From: Rhodobacteraceae bacterium EL129
Lineage (GTDB): Bacteria; Pseudomonadota; Alphaproteobacteria; Rhodobacterales; Rhodobacteraceae
Direction: 5' to 3'
DNA: 64,000 bases
Assembly (NCBI GenBank): GCA_900313005.1
Contig: ONZJ01000002.1
Coordinates: 3,197,909 to 3,261,908, forward strand
The notes below the pieces were generated by a model. The model was not told the DNA's origin. It was given only the letters and a program-made list of their open reading frames with translations, and did no database searches. The translations under genes and the position numbers were made by a program. Position 1 is the stretch's first letter, and the number at the start of each line of letters is the position of its first letter. Positions 16,446-25,524 of this stretch are shown one piece after another.

Positions 16446-17990
16446 CTAACCAAGCCCAAGCTTGGCCAAACTCTTCTGCACAATGACTTCCAAAGGAAGA
16501 TAGTAGGTATCGACATACCAGAGCGCAATTGGCACGCCAACCAGAACAGCGAGTGTCGTGGTTACAAGCGCACCGCGACGCATAAGTCGCGCCGTGCGGC
16601 TTTCCATGTAAGGTATCGTGGCAATCGGAGTTATGTCGAACCGATCTTTCAGTTCGGCAGGTCTCCGGATCGTCCGATTCAGCGCTTCGAGCAAGACAAA
16701 GTAACCCACGGCAAGCCCGAGCCCGGTGAAGATACCCAAAGCAGCAATCAAGAGCCGGTCCGGACCACTTGGGATTTGGGGGACGCTCGCGTTCTCGATC
16801 ACTTTAATCCGTTGCCCCTGAGCGGTCGCCTCTATCCTTTCGCTCATGCGTGCCAAGTTCTGGTTGGTCACCGCCGAACTGTACCTGCTCTGAATAAGAC
16901 CCAGATCACGCTCTAATTCAGTAAGTTGCGCTGCATTAGCTGCGCTCTTTGAGATATTCTTCATGAGTTCTTCGAGTTCTTCCGTCGTCGACTTGATCTG
17001 ATCTTGCAGCGTATCGATCTTGCTATCTGCTTCGAGCAGAGAGGCTTCTTGCTTCGCTTGTTTCTCGGAAACGCCATTTTCTTCATCTCCCGGAATACCG
17101 CCTGCAGCCTGTGCAGCAACGATCGCCTCAAGGCTGGCGATCCGATCTTTCAGGCGAATGATCCTTGGATTGGCATCTCCATAGGTTTCGCTCAGGCGTT
17201 CAAGTTCCGCTCGACCGACAAGCAACTGCTTTTCGTATGTGCTCAGTTCGGATTCTACACGACCGTTGGGAATTTCACCGTTTTCCACAAGTGCAATACG
17301 TTGCTGCTTGGCAAGAACAAGGTCCCTTTCCAATCGATCGAGGCGCTCTTGCACACTGTTTTGACGACTAAGTCGAAACGCTTGATCTCCCGGAAGTGCT
17401 CTTGCGTTCTCGCTTTTGAAGTTGGCAATTTTTGCACTCTGCCGGTTAAGTTCGTCGACCAACCGATTCACTTCCGATTCAAAGAATTCCAGGGTGTTTT
17501 CAGCGCGAGACACCCGAAATCTCGAATTTTCCTGCAACACCACCGTGACGTATTCATTTACGACATCGGCAGCGATCTGAGGGGAACGGGCTTCGAATTC
17601 GATGGTCATCATCGTGGCAAGACTACGCCCGCCCTTGCTTCGGCGGACCCGCGTCGAACTACGCATTCCTTCAATTACTCTGTCGGGCTCCAACTCGCGC
17701 ATATTTTCGAACACGTCAAAGCGATTGGCGATATCAATCAAGTTAGCCCGTGTCAGCATCCGTTGTTCAATGATTGCAAGCTGTTCCGCCGCGCCAGTCT
17801 GCACTGTCGAGGATACCATGCTGTCTGGAATTTGCGGTGCTTCGACCAACAACCGAGCTGAGGTCGAGTAGGTTTCTGGCAGCTTGAATGCGGTGATGAT
17901 GCCCAGTCCGGCAAACAGAAGGACAAACAGCGTCATCACTGGAAAGCGGCGCAAAAACATCGCCCAGTAAAACCCTAAGTCGAACTTCAT
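16446..17990 (-). CDS. Wzz-like polysaccharide chain-length determinant protein
   Basis: A 514-residue polysaccharide co-polymerase. It has a membrane segment near 18-35, a Wzz-type periplasmic start with TYSTSARLLVEAPQIP, a long coiled-coil region (about 170-390, rich in Glu, Leu and Lys), and a C-terminal membrane segment near 405-430 preceded by the Pro-rich NASVPQIPSGPDR. A third hydrophobic segment near 470-490 follows an IATIPYMESR stretch. The length of about 500 residues fits the type found beside ExeA-type ATPases in EPS loci. It starts inside the stop of the ATPase gene (ATGA) and precedes the kinase, so the three form one operon. Confidence 0.9.
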   Translation of the reverse strand: MKFDLGFYWAMFLRRFPVMTLFVLLFAGLGIITAFKLPETYSTSARLLVEAPQIPDSMVSSTVQTGAAEQLAIIEQRMLTRANLIDIANRFDVFENMRELEPDRVIEGMRSSTRVRRSKGGRSLATMMTIEFEARSPQIAADVVNEYVTVVLQENSRFRVSRAENTLEFFESEVNRLVDELNRQSAKIANFKSENARALPGDQAFRLSRQNSVQERLDRLERDLVLAKQQRIALVENGEIPNGRVESELSTYEKQLLVGRAELERLSETYGDANPRIIRLKDRIASLEAIVAAQAAGGIPGDEENGVSEKQAKQEASLLEADSKIDTLQDQIKSTTEELEELMKNISKSAANAAQLTELERDLGLIQSRYSSAVTNQNLARMSERIEATAQGQRIKVIENASVPQIPSGPDRLLIAALGIFTGLGLAVGYFVLLEALNRTIRRPAELKDRFDITPIATIPYMESRTARLMRRGALVTTTLAVLVGVPIALWYVDTYYLPLEVIVQKSLAKLGLG

Positions 17991-18868
17991 TCGGCTGCCT
18001 TTCTGGGTCGATCAATCCGGTTGGTCAACCAGATGGGTTCAGCAACGGGTTTGAGGATAAGCCCATCGTGGATCAGCTCTTCGATTGTGCCTTCATCCAC
18101 TGTCTTTGCTCCTGCGCTAGACGCATAGACCAAAGCAAGATCGCACAGCTTGTTGATCACACGTGGAATCCCCTCTGCTTCCTTGTGGATATGAGTGATC
18201 GCCTCGAGAGTCACTTCGTTTCCAGTACCACCCACATGACGCAGGCGATGTGTCACATACTCCTGGGCGGTCATCAGGTCCATAGGTCCCAGATGATATG
18301 TCGCAGTCACCCGTTGGGCGAATTGGCGCAGCTCTGGCTGACAAATCAGTTCACGCAGTTCGGGCTGTCCGACCAGGATGATTTGCAGAAGTTCATCCTT
18401 GCCAGAATTGATGTTGGTGAGCATGCGCAGCTCCTCCAACGTTTCGAGACCGAGGTTCTGTGCTTCGTCAACGATCAGAGCGACATGGCGCCCAGCCGCA
18501 TATTCGTCCAGTACAAAGTCCTGAAATCGCTGAAATAATGCGACGTAATCAGCGCCCTCAGGTGAAACCACATCAAATGCGCCCAAGACCCAGCGCAGCA
18601 AATCTCCACGATCCCCCCGCGCGTTCGAGATCAGCCCGACGGTTACATCGCTTTCGATGGTGCGTAGCAATTCCTGTATGAGGGTCGTCTTGCCAGTGCC
18701 GACCTCCCCGGTCACAACCGTAAGCGGGGCTCGGGTAACGAGGCCATATTCCAGCACAGAGAGCGCCCGGGCATGTGCCTTAGACCAAAACAGGAATTCC
18801 GGGTCAGGCGACAATGAAAACGGGCGCTCGCTAAAACCGAAATGTTCGTTATAGAGAGCAGTGCTCAT
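17987..18868 (-). CDS. ExeA/GspA-type AAA ATPase of EPS locus
   Basis: A 293-residue ATPase. NEHFGFSERPFSLSPDP near the N-terminus is the standard ExeA-family opening, Walker A is GEVGTGKTTL, Walker B is ALIVDEAQNL, and VGQPELRE followed by TATYHLGPM is the sensor region. It lacks the C-terminal peptidoglycan-binding domain of full ExeA. Such ATPases sit with a chain-length protein and a tyrosine kinase in exopolysaccharide loci, often those associated with an exosortase, though none is seen here. The ATG at 18868 is chosen; a TTG eight codons earlier is in frame but less likely. It leads a three-gene operon. Confidence 0.88.
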   Translation of the reverse strand: MSTALYNEHFGFSERPFSLSPDPEFLFWSKAHARALSVLEYGLVTRAPLTVVTGEVGTGKTTLIQELLRTIESDVTVGLISNARGDRGDLLRWVLGAFDVVSPEGADYVALFQRFQDFVLDEYAAGRHVALIVDEAQNLGLETLEELRMLTNINSGKDELLQIILVGQPELRELICQPELRQFAQRVTATYHLGPMDLMTAQEYVTHRLRHVGGTGNEVTLEAITHIHKEAEGIPRVINKLCDLALVYASSAGAKTVDEGTIEELIHDGLILKPVAEPIWLTNRIDRPRKAAE

Positions 18869-19262
18869 ACTTCGCTCATGCCTTAAACTCAATTTCTTAA
18901 ACCGTTAGACGATACATCCATACGCTTGATTTTGAAAGAGTGTTGTCACATTCCTGTTTCGCATTTGGCGTCAAAAGCCCCTGTGAAACGGTATTGTGCA
19001 CAACCCTGACAATCAGGCGATGTTGATCAATTCTTATCGCATATAGGTATCGTTTTGCGTCCTGTCGATCCTGCATTGCAAACAAGACACATATCACGCG
19101 TGTTTTGCTAAATGCTGAATTTTGGACTCAGACCAGTATCCAACACGCGGAACATCGTTCTTGTGCGGCAATTGTTGATGGCGTTGGACTGCATCACCGA
19201 CAGACGCTCAAACGTTCCTGCACTCGAGGAGCGCAGCATCGCAACCCTCCGCGCCGACGATT
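18869..19262. other. 394-bp gap, likely promoter of the ATPase operon
   Basis: No convincing gene. The left part (18869-19110) is AT-richer and should carry the promoter of the ATPase-chain-length-kinase operon reading left. The right part (19112-19262) contains an open plus-strand frame that runs into the end of the amidohydrolase gene on the other strand; it has no ribosome binding site and no recognisable motif. The gap marks the border between the polysaccharide locus and the catabolic genes to the right. Confidence 0.5.
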
Positions 19263-20909
19263 TTAATCCGCTTGTCGCGGGAAGGACGCGCCCTGGAAGG
19301 CCGGTTTGCCGCGGCGTATTGTACACAGCACTCGGTTGTTTTGAATTTCGTCAGGGTTTTCAAGTGAGTTGCCCGACAAGACTACGAAATCAGCCAGCTT
19401 TCCCGTCACAATAGATCCACGCTCGTTTTCCTGGAACACCTGCCATGCCGCATCAATGGTCTGGGCTTTCAGCGCGGCGTGTATAGTGATTTTTTCTTCC
19501 CCTCCCAAGACACGCCCGCCCGAGGTGATCCGGTTGACGGCGCAATGGGCAAGGTGCAACGGCCGCGTTGGGGTGACCGATGCGTCATTGTGGATCGTAT
19601 AGCGGATACCAAGACGTCCCGCCGAGGCTGCGGGAGAGATACGCGCAGCCCTGTCTGGCCCCAGAAACGTGTCATGATGCCGATCTCCCCAGAAATGGAT
19701 ATGGGCCGAGAAGAAGCTGATCGTGACACCAAGGTCAGCGATACGCTCAAGTTGATCGGGGCGCAGCACTTGGCCGTGAATGAGCGTGTGGCGGTGATCG
19801 CTGCGCGGTGTTGCTTTCAAGGCGGCCTCGATTGCGTCCAGGAACATGTCCGAGGCCGCGTCCCCGTTGCAGTGGCAATGGATTTGGTGGCCCATTTCGT
19901 GCAAACGGCGCACATCCCGCATGTGATCCTTGCGTTCCGCATAGGACAACCCACAAGGCGCGTTGGGATCAGATGGTTTGTGATAAGGCGCACTTAAGAA
20001 TGCGGTCTGCAGTTGAAACGCCCCATCGGTAAATAGCTTGCGCGGACCAAGGGTGAAGTATCGTGTCTGAGGCCAGTTAACGGGCCCGCCCCCTTGGGTC
20101 AGCTCGGGCTCAAGCTCGGCGGTCGGAAGCAGCATAAGGTCAATGCCGGGGTCAGCCCCTGCCTCAAGGCTTGCAAAATGCGACAGCAGATCAGCCGATG
20201 CCCAGGCGTTTTGAGCATAGGTGACCCCATGCGCCAAATATTCGTCACGACAGGCATCAAACCCCTGCCAAAATCGCGCCTGATCTATCAGAAAGTCCGT
20301 ATCTCCCATTTCGCCCATGGCTGAAATCCCTTCGATCAGACCTGTAAGCGCGCCTGTTTCGGGATCCCGTCCAAATCGCCCGCCAATCGGATCGGGGGTG
20401 TCACGATCTACGCCATGCGTGCGCAACGTATAGGAGTTCGCCGCACCATTGTGACCCGATGCGTGCAGCACCCAGACCGGATGCTCTGTCGAGACGCTAT
20501 CTAATTCTTCCCGAGTGGGCATACGCCGCTCGGCAATAGATGTGTTGTCGAACAGCACCCCCATCACCCAGTCGCCTTTGGGGGTCACAGCGGCCTTGGC
20601 CCGTAATCGGTCCAACGCGGTGGCCATGTCGGCGCAATCTCCGCGGGGTGGCGCTGCCAGATCAACCCGAAACAATTGGATAAAGCCAGGATCAGGAAAA
20701 TGACCATGCGGATCAATGAATGCAGGTAACATGGTGCGACCCAGCAAATCCACTTCGCTGGCATCCGTGGCCATGCGGTTACGCAGATCGCTCTCGCGGC
20801 CGGCGTCAAGAATGCGTTCACCTTGTGTCAGAACAGCCTCAACGGTTGGCACTTGATCGTCCATCGTCAGGATCGGGCCATTGAAGTAGAGTGTTTGCTG
20901 ACCGGTCAT
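19263..20909 (-). CDS. Amidohydrolase family protein (YtcJ-like)
   Basis: A 548-residue metal-dependent hydrolase of the amidohydrolase superfamily. FIDPHGHFPDPG gives the first metal-binding H-x-H, HASGHNGAANS a second conserved His pair, HCNGDAA and LIHGQVL the later metal ligands, and SFFSAHIHFWGDRH plus IHNDASVTP the last His and Asp. The overall order and length fit the YtcJ group, which includes exoenzyme-type N-substituted amide or formamide hydrolases. It is downstream of the orphan substrate-binding-protein gene in the same direction, but a strong terminator lies between them. Substrate unknown. Confidence 0.87.
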   Translation of the reverse strand: MTGQQTLYFNGPILTMDDQVPTVEAVLTQGERILDAGRESDLRNRMATDASEVDLLGRTMLPAFIDPHGHFPDPGFIQLFRVDLAAPPRGDCADMATALDRLRAKAAVTPKGDWVMGVLFDNTSIAERRMPTREELDSVSTEHPVWVLHASGHNGAANSYTLRTHGVDRDTPDPIGGRFGRDPETGALTGLIEGISAMGEMGDTDFLIDQARFWQGFDACRDEYLAHGVTYAQNAWASADLLSHFASLEAGADPGIDLMLLPTAELEPELTQGGGPVNWPQTRYFTLGPRKLFTDGAFQLQTAFLSAPYHKPSDPNAPCGLSYAERKDHMRDVRRLHEMGHQIHCHCNGDAASDMFLDAIEAALKATPRSDHRHTLIHGQVLRPDQLERIADLGVTISFFSAHIHFWGDRHHDTFLGPDRAARISPAASAGRLGIRYTIHNDASVTPTRPLHLAHCAVNRITSGGRVLGGEEKITIHAALKAQTIDAAWQVFQENERGSIVTGKLADFVVLSGNSLENPDEIQNNRVLCTIRRGKPAFQGASFPRQAD

Positions 20910-20932
20910 AGGTGAAACCCTTGCACGTTTAG

Positions 20933-20970
20933 TTTAAAAAACCTCCCGCACCTCGACGGTACGAGAGGTT
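20933..20970 (-). terminator. Rho-independent terminator after substrate-binding protein gene
   Basis: On the minus strand, a 13-pair stem (arms 20958-20970 and 20940-20952, two G-U pairs) with a 5-base loop is followed by a U-rich tract read from 20940 to 20933. It lies 22 bases past the stop at 20993 and before the amidohydrolase start, so it ends or attenuates the transcript between the two genes. Confidence 0.85.
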
Positions 20971-20992
20971 ATTGGTGTCGTCAGGGAGAGGA

Positions 20993-22585
20993 CTACACCA
21001 TCCACCAGCGTTCCATGATCCGGCGTCCGTCGAAGCCACGCACCCAAGACAGATCGCCGTGGGCAATCTTTTCGTTGCGTGCATGCACTTCGTTGGCAAA
21101 CATCGGCACGATGTTTCCACCTTCGTCGCGCAGGATCACTTGCATTTCGCGGTACATTTCCGCGCGGAGCTCTTCGTTAAGTTCAGCACGGGCCTGCACC
21201 AGCAGCTCGTTAAAGCGCGGATCATCCCATTGCGTGTCGTTCCACGCGGCCCCGGCTGCGAAACCCGTGGTCAGCATGGTATCTTCGGTCGAATATCCGC
21301 CCCAATAGCTGGCTGACCAGGGCTTCTTCATCCAAACATCAGACCAGTAGCCATCGTTGGGCTCGCGTACGACGTTGATGTTGATCCCTGCGGCCTTGGC
21401 CGAGGCCTGGAACAACACAGCCGCATCCAATGCACCGCTATAGGCGGCATCCGAGGCGCTCAGATTGATTTCAACGTCGCCCAACCCGGATTTGTCGAAG
21501 TGGTGCTTGGCTTTGTCAGGGTCATAAGCCAGCTGCTCGATGTCCGCCGCGTGATAACGGTAGGACGGCCCAATCGGATGGTCATTGCCCACGACACCGT
21601 GGCCGAAGAGAATCTTGTCGACAATCTCCTGACGGTTGATGCCGTATTTCAGAGCCTTGCGCAGATGGAGATTATCAAAAGGGGCAACCTTGGTGGCCAT
21701 CGGGAAGGTGTAGTGCAGCGGACCAGCACCTTCTTCAATAACAACACCGGGCTGGCGCGACATCAGCGCAAGGGTTTTCAGCTCAACCCGGTCGATACAG
21801 TCCACCTCGCCGGTGATCAGGGCGTTTTGGCGAGCTGCGGGGTCGGTGATCGAATGAATTTCAATCGAATCCGCGTGGGCAGCGCCATCTTTCCAATAGT
21901 TGGGGTTGCGCTCGAACTCATACCGCTGTCCGGGTTGTTCGCTTTTCAGGATATAGCCGCCCGAGCCACCAGCTTTCCAATCAATCCCGCCATCCACGGC
22001 AGGATAGATGCCAAAAGTCGCTTCGTTGAAGTTAAACGGGAAATCGGCGTTGCCAGACGACAAGGACACAACAATCGTGTCTCCGTCAATTTTGATATCC
22101 GTCACAGCCTCCATCACCGGTTTACCAACGGATGTGGTGTCTTCTCCCCGGTGATAGTTCAGCGAGGCAACCACATCTTCGGCTGTCATGGTCTTGCCAT
22201 TGTGGAATTCAACGCCCTGGCGCAGCTTGAACGTCCAGGTTGCGGCATCCGGGGATGAGCTCCACTCGGTCGCCAGCGATCCCACCAAGTTACCCTGCGC
22301 ATCCAGTTCGGTCAGAGTGTTGGCAACGCCGTAGCAGACAACCCATTGCAATCCATTAGCAATTGTCGCCGGGTCAAGCGTATCCGAAGTCGCCCCATGC
22401 CCCATTCCCAAGCGCATGTGCCCGCCTTTGTTGGGTGTGGCTGCGTGCGCCTGACTGTATAGTCCGGTACTCACGCCCATCGCCAACCCAAGAGCGGTGC
22501 TGCGCCCCAAAAATTCGCGCCGTGACATCCGTCCTTTTTCCACCTGGCCAATAAGCCATTTGGCATGTTTTTCCTGCGTGTCCAT
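20993..22585 (-). CDS. ABC transporter substrate-binding protein (SBP_bac_5/peptide-type), Tat-exported
   Basis: A 530-residue periplasmic binding protein of the oligopeptide/nickel type. A twin-arginine signal (MSRREFLGRSTALGLAMG, about residues 20-37) ending at AHAA directs export by Tat. Family features include LATEWSSSPDAATWTFKLR, VEFHNGKTMTAEDV and LRKALKYGINRQEI. ATG at 22585 is used because GGGAGAA lies 7 bases upstream. No permease or ATPase gene for it is adjacent, so it is an orphan that must borrow a transporter or has one elsewhere. It is divergent from an HTH regulator with a perfect inverted repeat between them, and is closed by a terminator. Ligand unknown; dipeptide or other amine-like compound is possible. 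Confidence 0.9.
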   Translation of the reverse strand: MDTQEKHAKWLIGQVEKGRMSRREFLGRSTALGLAMGVSTGLYSQAHAATPNKGGHMRLGMGHGATSDTLDPATIANGLQWVVCYGVANTLTELDAQGNLVGSLATEWSSSPDAATWTFKLRQGVEFHNGKTMTAEDVVASLNYHRGEDTTSVGKPVMEAVTDIKIDGDTIVVSLSSGNADFPFNFNEATFGIYPAVDGGIDWKAGGSGGYILKSEQPGQRYEFERNPNYWKDGAAHADSIEIHSITDPAARQNALITGEVDCIDRVELKTLALMSRQPGVVIEEGAGPLHYTFPMATKVAPFDNLHLRKALKYGINRQEIVDKILFGHGVVGNDHPIGPSYRYHAADIEQLAYDPDKAKHHFDKSGLGDVEINLSASDAAYSGALDAAVLFQASAKAAGININVVREPNDGYWSDVWMKKPWSASYWGGYSTEDTMLTTGFAAGAAWNDTQWDDPRFNELLVQARAELNEELRAEMYREMQVILRDEGGNIVPMFANEVHARNEKIAHGDLSWVRGFDGRRIMERWWMV

Positions 22586-22680
22586 CTGATTTTCTCCCAA
22601 AACACTCACGATTCATCCCGTGATCTCTCACAGAGTTTACGCTTTTGCTTGATTACCAAAACTACGCAAGTTTATATAAA

Positions 22681-22710
22681 TGTAAGCAATTTGACGTTAC
22701 ATTGCTTACA
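22681..22710. promoter_or_regulatory. Perfect 10-bp inverted repeat, candidate operator
   Basis: TGTAAGCAAT, ten bases, then ATTGCTTACA: a perfect inverted repeat with one-turn spacing. It lies in the 148-bp divergent region between the binding-protein gene (start 22585) and the HTH regulator (start 22734), 23 bases upstream of the latter. It is best read as the site where that regulator binds to control itself and its neighbour. Confidence 0.7.
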
Positions 22711-22733
22711 AATGTTTATGGATTGGATCCTTG

Positions 22734-23534
22734 ATGGAAAACTTTCCACTGAATCTTCGAAGCATTTGCGCAGACTATGGATCCATCGCGCAGGTCTGCC
22801 GCGAGATTGGAATCAATCGTCAACAGTTCAACCGCTACCTCAATGGCGGTGGACTGCCCTCGGCGCACAACATGCGGCGGATCGCCAGGCATTTTGATTT
22901 GACTGAGGCTGATCTGTTTTCAGATCATGGCGAATTTACGCGACGCCATATTCTGAACAACAAACGGACTGCCAGTGGACCTGTGGATCTGATGATCGAC
23001 CCGTTTCGAGATCAGACAAAGGTTTTACGACGCTATCTGGGTTTTTATCACTCGCATTTTCAGACTCCGTCATGGCAAGGCAAAATCCTGCGCAGTCTGA
23101 TTTGGCTATACGAAAAAGACGGGTATGTGATGTCCCGTTCCGTGGAGCGCGTGGCCGCCAAAGACGGCAGCGTTTATCAAAAGTCGCGCTATGAAGGCAT
23201 GGTCGCGCAGCGCGGCAACCGTGTTTACATCGTGGAACATGAAATGGTGCGCGAAGGCAGCATCGTTGAAACCATATTGACGCCGTCACATCGTCAACAA
23301 GTCCAGTTCCTGCGCGGCATGACGATGGGTGTTGCCTGGCAACCGCACGTCAGCCCATATGCATCCAAATCCATCTGGAAACGGATCGAAACCAAAGTCT
23401 CACTCAGAGAAGCTCTCAATGCCTGCGGTGTGTACGCTCCTGAAAGTCGGAACATCGACCCGACTGTACGCTCATATCTCAGCGAGGTGCAGGACAAAGG
23501 GGCGGAGAAACTGCCTGGGAATGTCTTATCCTGA
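22734..23534 (+). CDS. HTH-type transcriptional regulator (XRE-like N-terminus)
   Basis: A 266-residue protein. The first ~60 residues form a helix-turn-helix: ICADYGSIAQVCREIGINRQQFNRYLNG, then LPSAHNMRRIARHFDLTEADLF, in the manner of phage-repressor-like domains. The remaining ~200 residues have no recognised ligand-binding motif; segments LGFYHSHFQTPSWQG and RYEGMVAQRGNRVYIVEHE suggest a folded effector domain. A TTG precedes the ATG, and no strong ribosome site is visible. It is divergent from the orphan Tat-exported binding-protein gene, and the inverted repeat at 22681-22710 is its likely target. The regulator call is firm, the effector unknown. Confidence 0.8.
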   Translation: MENFPLNLRSICADYGSIAQVCREIGINRQQFNRYLNGGGLPSAHNMRRIARHFDLTEADLFSDHGEFTRRHILNNKRTASGPVDLMIDPFRDQTKVLRRYLGFYHSHFQTPSWQGKILRSLIWLYEKDGYVMSRSVERVAAKDGSVYQKSRYEGMVAQRGNRVYIVEHEMVREGSIVETILTPSHRQQVQFLRGMTMGVAWQPHVSPYASKSIWKRIETKVSLREALNACGVYAPESRNIDPTVRSYLSEVQDKGAEKLPGNVLS

Positions 23535-23656
23535 CGACTGGGTCACGAGCGAAGTCAACAACCGCGTCGGGATTATGGCCCGCTAACGGATGGTCGCCAT
23601 GATCAATATGATTGTGGTAAGCTTGCCCGGAGGCTTGTCAAGCAGGAGATACCCCA

Positions 23657-24631
23657 TTGATCGCGAACAATATTCCAGCATCCATCATTCTGGGACTTTT
23701 TATCGCAGTGTCCGCCGTAATGCCAACACGAGCGCAATCATCTGATGTGCCGCTTTGGCTTAAAAAACACGTCGGCACCGCCGACGGCCAAATCGCGCCT
23801 GTGGTGCTGCAACGGGCGCGCGCGCTTTATCAAAAGAAGACCAGCGCAGGCAAAGTTAAGAACCCTTGCTATTTCGCCAAGGATGCAACCCGTCCCAGCA
23901 CGTTAAGCAATGGCCAAGTGGGGCGCCGATTTTATATCATATGTGAAAGCCAAAGATCGTTCCGCGCGATTTCTTCAGGTTATGGGAACGGACGAAAGCT
24001 GAAGGGCGCAAATTTCTCAAACGGACGACAATGCGCCAGGAATTTCAGCAATGCCGAAGGCTCGAAGCTCACCACTGGCGGGTCATATGTGACAGCTGAA
24101 ACGCGCACTTCGTTCAAAGGGTATTACCGAAAGTCTGGCAAGCGCGTACCATTCTATCGCACGTTCCTTCTCTATGATGGAGAAGGTGACACCAGAAATG
24201 CTCGCGAACGTGCAATCGGCGGACATCCGGCGGTGTTTTTGAAATGGCAATGTCGTTTCAAGAACCCCCAGAGCAGCCATGCGGATAAAGAGGGCTATGT
24301 CCCCTATGGAAAGTTGGTCGATTATACCAGCGGTCGGAGCAATGGGTGTACGACCTGGTCACAATCCGCCTCCAAAGAGGTTCTGGCCTTGGTCGAGGGA
24401 AATCCAACCACGCTCTACATCTATCCTGAATCTGGTGACATCAACGCCATTGCAGCAGCTGTGAAAGCTGGGCGATCCTTGAAGGGTAGCGACGTTTACT
24501 GGAATGCGGCGTGCCTCAAGGCGATTGGCCAACCCAAATTCTGGCCCAAACGCACATTGCAACCGGTCATCAACAAATGGCGGCGATCCTTGCCAAAGCA
24601 ATCTCCTCGTGTTTTGCCGATCTGCAAGTGA
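23657..24631 (+). CDS. Murein L,D-transpeptidase-like protein (YkuD_2 type)
   Basis: A 324-residue secreted protein with an N-terminal signal (hydrophobic 8-21, cleavage after ATRA-like Ala near 26). The catalytic domain shows SGYGNGRKL, NFSNAEGSKLTTGG, an IGGHPAVFLKW segment and GRSNGCTTWS with the likely nucleophile Cys231, as in the YkuD_2 group that modifies peptidoglycan crosslinks. Several extra Cys residues (70s, 90s, 290, C-terminal) may form disulfides. The start is TTG at 23657 because AGGAGA lies 8 bases upstream and no ATG fits. It stands alone between the regulator and the barrel-protein gene. Family assignment by motif; activity not shown. Confidence 0.75.
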   Translation: MIANNIPASIILGLFIAVSAVMPTRAQSSDVPLWLKKHVGTADGQIAPVVLQRARALYQKKTSAGKVKNPCYFAKDATRPSTLSNGQVGRRFYIICESQRSFRAISSGYGNGRKLKGANFSNGRQCARNFSNAEGSKLTTGGSYVTAETRTSFKGYYRKSGKRVPFYRTFLLYDGEGDTRNARERAIGGHPAVFLKWQCRFKNPQSSHADKEGYVPYGKLVDYTSGRSNGCTTWSQSASKEVLALVEGNPTTLYIYPESGDINAIAAAVKAGRSLKGSDVYWNAACLKAIGQPKFWPKRTLQPVINKWRRSLPKQSPRVLPICK

Positions 24632-24773
24632 TGGGCGCGCACGATATCTATCCGGCCCTCTCGATCAAGCTCCGCTCATTTCCATCGTTTATGTTTTGAT
24701 AAGGACAATCAATTTTTGCCGTCCGGTCGTCAGTGGTACAGGTTGAGGGGCTTTTCATCACCGAGGCTTGATA

Positions 24774-25523
24774 ATGAACAGACATGCCTTTCAGACTGCG
24801 TTCCAAACCGTTGGACCGGTGGTGATGCCAGTGATCCACATCCTGGACTCGGACCAGGCCAGGCGCAACATCCAAGCCGCCAGAGATGGCGGATGCCCGG
24901 GTGTTTTTCTGATCAACCATGACTTTGAAAAAGAAAAACTCATTCCGATCATCCGCGACATGCGTGCGGCCTTTCTTGACTATTGGATCGGGGTCAACTT
25001 CCTGGCTGTGACCGGCAAATTTGCCTTTCCAATCCTTGGAGAGTTGCAAGCCGATGGGATTCAATTGGATGGATATTGGGCCGATGATGCGCGCATAGAT
25101 GAGCGCCGCACCGAAGACGATCAGCCCGAGGCAGACGAGATTTCGTCCATCCGCAGGCAAAGCGGATGGAACGGGCTGTATGTTGGCGGCACGGCCTTCA
25201 AAAAACAGCGCGATGTGGATCCGGCCGACTATGCCAAATCCGCCTCGATTGCCACGCGGCACATGGATGTGGTTGTGACCTCTGGGGTTGCGACAGGTCA
25301 GGCAGCAGATGTCGGCAAGATTGGCATTTTTCGCGAACATTGCGGGGACACCGCCCTGGGTCTTGCCTCGGGGATCACACCGCAAAACGCGGGGCAATAC
25401 AAAGATGACGTCGATCTGTTCATGGTCGCAACAGGCATCAATTTTGACGGGGATTTCTACAACATCGATCCCAACCGCCTGCAACAGCTTATGACTTCGG
25501 TAAAAACTCTAGGGAGCACCTGA
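24774..25523 (+). CDS. BtpA/SgcQ-like TIM-barrel protein
   Basis: A 249-residue protein that reads like a TIM barrel: PVIHILDSDQARRNIQAARD at the first strand, GVFLINHDF, WIGVNFLA, GIQLDGYWADD, GLYVGGTAFKKQ, VVVTSGVATGQAADVGKI and TALGLASGITPQN at later strands. The sequence order resembles the BtpA/SgcQ family, whose biochemical role is unsettled (one cyanobacterial member affects photosystem I). Here it is one base upstream of a phosphoribosyltransferase, with which it presumably works on a phosphoribosylated or nucleoside-like compound. ATG at 24774 is preceded by GAGG. Family call is moderate because it rests on layout rather than a unique motif. Confidence 0.6.
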   Translation: MNRHAFQTAFQTVGPVVMPVIHILDSDQARRNIQAARDGGCPGVFLINHDFEKEKLIPIIRDMRAAFLDYWIGVNFLAVTGKFAFPILGELQADGIQLDGYWADDARIDERRTEDDQPEADEISSIRRQSGWNGLYVGGTAFKKQRDVDPADYAKSASIATRHMDVVVTSGVATGQAADVGKIGIFREHCGDTALGLASGITPQNAGQYKDDVDLFMVATGINFDGDFYNIDPNRLQQLMTSVKTLGST

Positions 25524-25524
25524 C

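Noticed and set aside
19112..19414. Plus-strand open frame of 100 codons at the end of the amidohydrolase
   Set aside because: No ribosome site or motif, and its second half overlaps conserved C-terminal codons of the amidohydrolase.
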